Shown here piece after piece: positions 63,096 to 64,000 of a DNA stretch of 64,000 nucleotides. Origin of the DNA: Nitrogeniibacter mangrovi (GTDB taxonomy: Bacteria; Pseudomonadota; Gammaproteobacteria; Burkholderiales; Rhodocyclaceae); assembly GCF_010983895.1 (NCBI RefSeq), contig NZ_CP048836.1, forward strand, positions 868,001 to 932,000, in the 5' to 3' direction. Below the pieces are notes generated by a model, which was not told the origin of the DNA, did no database searches, and saw only the letters and a program-made list of their open reading frames with translations. Position 1 is the stretch's first letter; every line of letters starts with the position of its first letter. The position numbers and the translations under genes are program-made.

Positions 63096-64000
63096 GCGCC
63101 GCGCCTCGCCCAGGCCAGCGCCAGCGGGATGCTCAGCACCAGGGCCGCGGCCAGCGGCCAGTCGTAGTACTCGGTCGCCGGGCGGTACCACTGGTCGCGT
63201 CCGGCGGCCGGTTCGAGGGCGTCGATGCGCGCATACACCTGGCGCAGCGCGGCGGCGTCGGTGGCGCGGAAATACGCGCCGCCGGTGGCCTCGGCGATGG
63301 CCTTGAGGGTGGCTTCGTCCAGATCGCTCCGGGAGCCGCCGAACAGGCCGAAGAAGCCGCGCTCGGGCGCGCCGCCGACGCCGATGGTGTAGATCTTCAG
63401 GCCCGCGTCGGCGGCATGGCGCGCGGCCTGCACCGGCGGCATCACGCCGGCGGTGTTGCGTCCGTCGGTGAGCAGGATCAGCACCGTGTCGCCCTTGTGC
63501 GCGCCGCGCGGATCGTCGCGCAGGCGCTTGAGGGCGAGGCCGATGGCGTCACCCAGGGCGGTCTGCGGGCCGGCCTCGCCGACCACCGCCTGGTCGAGGA
63601 ATTCGCGCACCGTGGCCAGATCGGGGGTGAGCGGCGCCTGAAGATACGGGCGGGTGCCGAACAGGATCAGGCCGACGCGATCGCCATGGCGCCGGGCGAT
63701 GAAGCGGCCGGCCACCTGTTGCACCACCTGCAGGCGATCGAGCGATCCGGCCATGTCGCGGGTCTGCATCGAGCCGGACACGTCGATGGCCATCAGCACG
63801 CGTCGCCCGGTGGTGGGCACCGGCTGCGGGTCGCCCAGCCACTGCGGGCGGACGGCGGCCGCCACCAGCAGCAGCCACAGCACGCCGAACAGGGCGAGGG
63901 CGCGGCGTGCGCCGCGGCGGCCATCCTCGGCGCCCGTCGGCGCGAGCGCGGCGACGAAGGGCAGGAACAGGGCGACGGCGCCGGTGGCCGCCGGTGGCGC
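63092..64000 (-). CDS. batA: BatA-like VWA-domain protein (5' end outside window)
   Basis: The frame is open to the window edge, so the start lies beyond 64000; at least 302 residues are visible. Two N-terminal hydrophobic segments, VWA domain with intact metal site DVSGS (in MAIDVSGSM), LTDGRNTAGV, GLKIYTIGVGG, and a C-terminal helix (WPLAAALVLSIPLALAW). First visible gene of batA-batB-batC-batD. Such operons usually continue upstream with a MoxR-type ATPase and a DUF58 protein, expected outside the window. Confidence 0.9.
   Translation of the reverse strand, partial: APPAATGAVALFLPFVAALAPTGAEDGRRGARRALALFGVLWLLLVAAAVRPQWLGDPQPVPTTGRRVLMAIDVSGSMQTRDMAGSLDRLQVVQQVAGRFIARRHGDRVGLILFGTRPYLQAPLTPDLATVREFLDQAVVGEAGPQTALGDAIGLALKRLRDDPRGAHKGDTVLILLTDGRNTAGVMPPVQAARHAADAGLKIYTIGVGGAPERGFFGLFGGSRSDLDEATLKAIAEATGGAYFRATDAAALRQVYARIDALEPAAGRDQWYRPATEYYDWPLAAALVLSIPLALAWARRGA

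Overview
The window is high-GC chromosomal DNA read as a betaproteobacterium, most likely of the Azoarcus/Thauera (Rhodocyclales) type. This placement is inferred from gene content and order (pilT-pilU beside yggS-proC-yggT, pilG-H-I-J-L, ruvX-pyrR-pyrB-pyrC', a regulatory [NiFe] hydrogenase, type IV pili), not from a marker gene. No rRNA, tRNA, prophage, insertion sequence or CRISPR array was seen. Coding density is high and most neighbours on one strand overlap or nearly touch, so long operons dominate.

Region by region. (1) 1-12.3 kb: the end of a FIST-domain chemoreceptor, then hydrogenase maturation (hypE, hypX), the NtrC-type regulator hoxA, a PiT phosphate transporter on the opposite strand, the H2-sensing regulatory hydrogenase hoxBC with its kinase hoxJ, hupE behind a candidate sigma-54 promoter, and a cytochrome c551. 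The structural uptake hydrogenase is not in the window and presumably lies to the left. (2) 12.3-18.2 kb, minus strand: a signalling trio made of an EAL-like/HDOD protein, an HDOD-histidine kinase and a REC-PAS-GGDEF-EAL protein. (3) 18.2-21.7 kb: ferredoxin-type NAD(P)H reductase, NAD-binding epimerase-like protein, HemJ and an RNA methyltransferase. (4) 21.75-22.74 kb: about eleven 81-bp tandem repeats abutting the pilU stop codon. (5) 22.7-27.5 kb: pilU/pilT on the minus strand and yggS-proC-yggT-yggU on the plus strand. (6) 27.5-31.5 kb: a candidate small RNA and the operon algH-ruvX-pyrR-pyrB-pyrC', whose dihydroorotase-like protein has lost its metal ligands. (7) 31.6-33.1 kb: photolyase. 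(8) 33.1-42.2 kb: the Pil-Chp chemosensory system pilG-H-I-J-L. (9) 42.3-47.2 kb: rubredoxin, thiD-like, thiE, hemL, a TetR regulator with an operator-like dyad in its own promoter, and an alpha/beta hydrolase. (10) 47.2-56.4 kb, minus strand: mgtE, mtgA, aroE, a TonB-like protein, an RNase II family protein, rarD, a methyltransferase, a YqiA esterase and uppP. (11) 56.7-64 kb: a stand-alone HPt protein, then on the minus strand the Bat operon (batA-batB-batC-batD) followed by thioredoxin, a double-[4Fe-4S] protein, DUF2478 and an unknown Rossmann-like protein.

How they work together: HypE and HypX help build the NiFe(CN)2CO centre. HoxBC senses H2 and signals through HoxJ to HoxA, which should act at sigma-54 promoters such as the one proposed before hupE. 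PilT/PilU retract type IV pili under control of the Pil-Chp pathway. The strongest items to check are the small RNA at 27.55-27.62 kb, the hupE sigma-54 promoter with its dyads, the 81-bp array, the inactive PyrC', the degenerate ThiD and the HDOD signalling trio.
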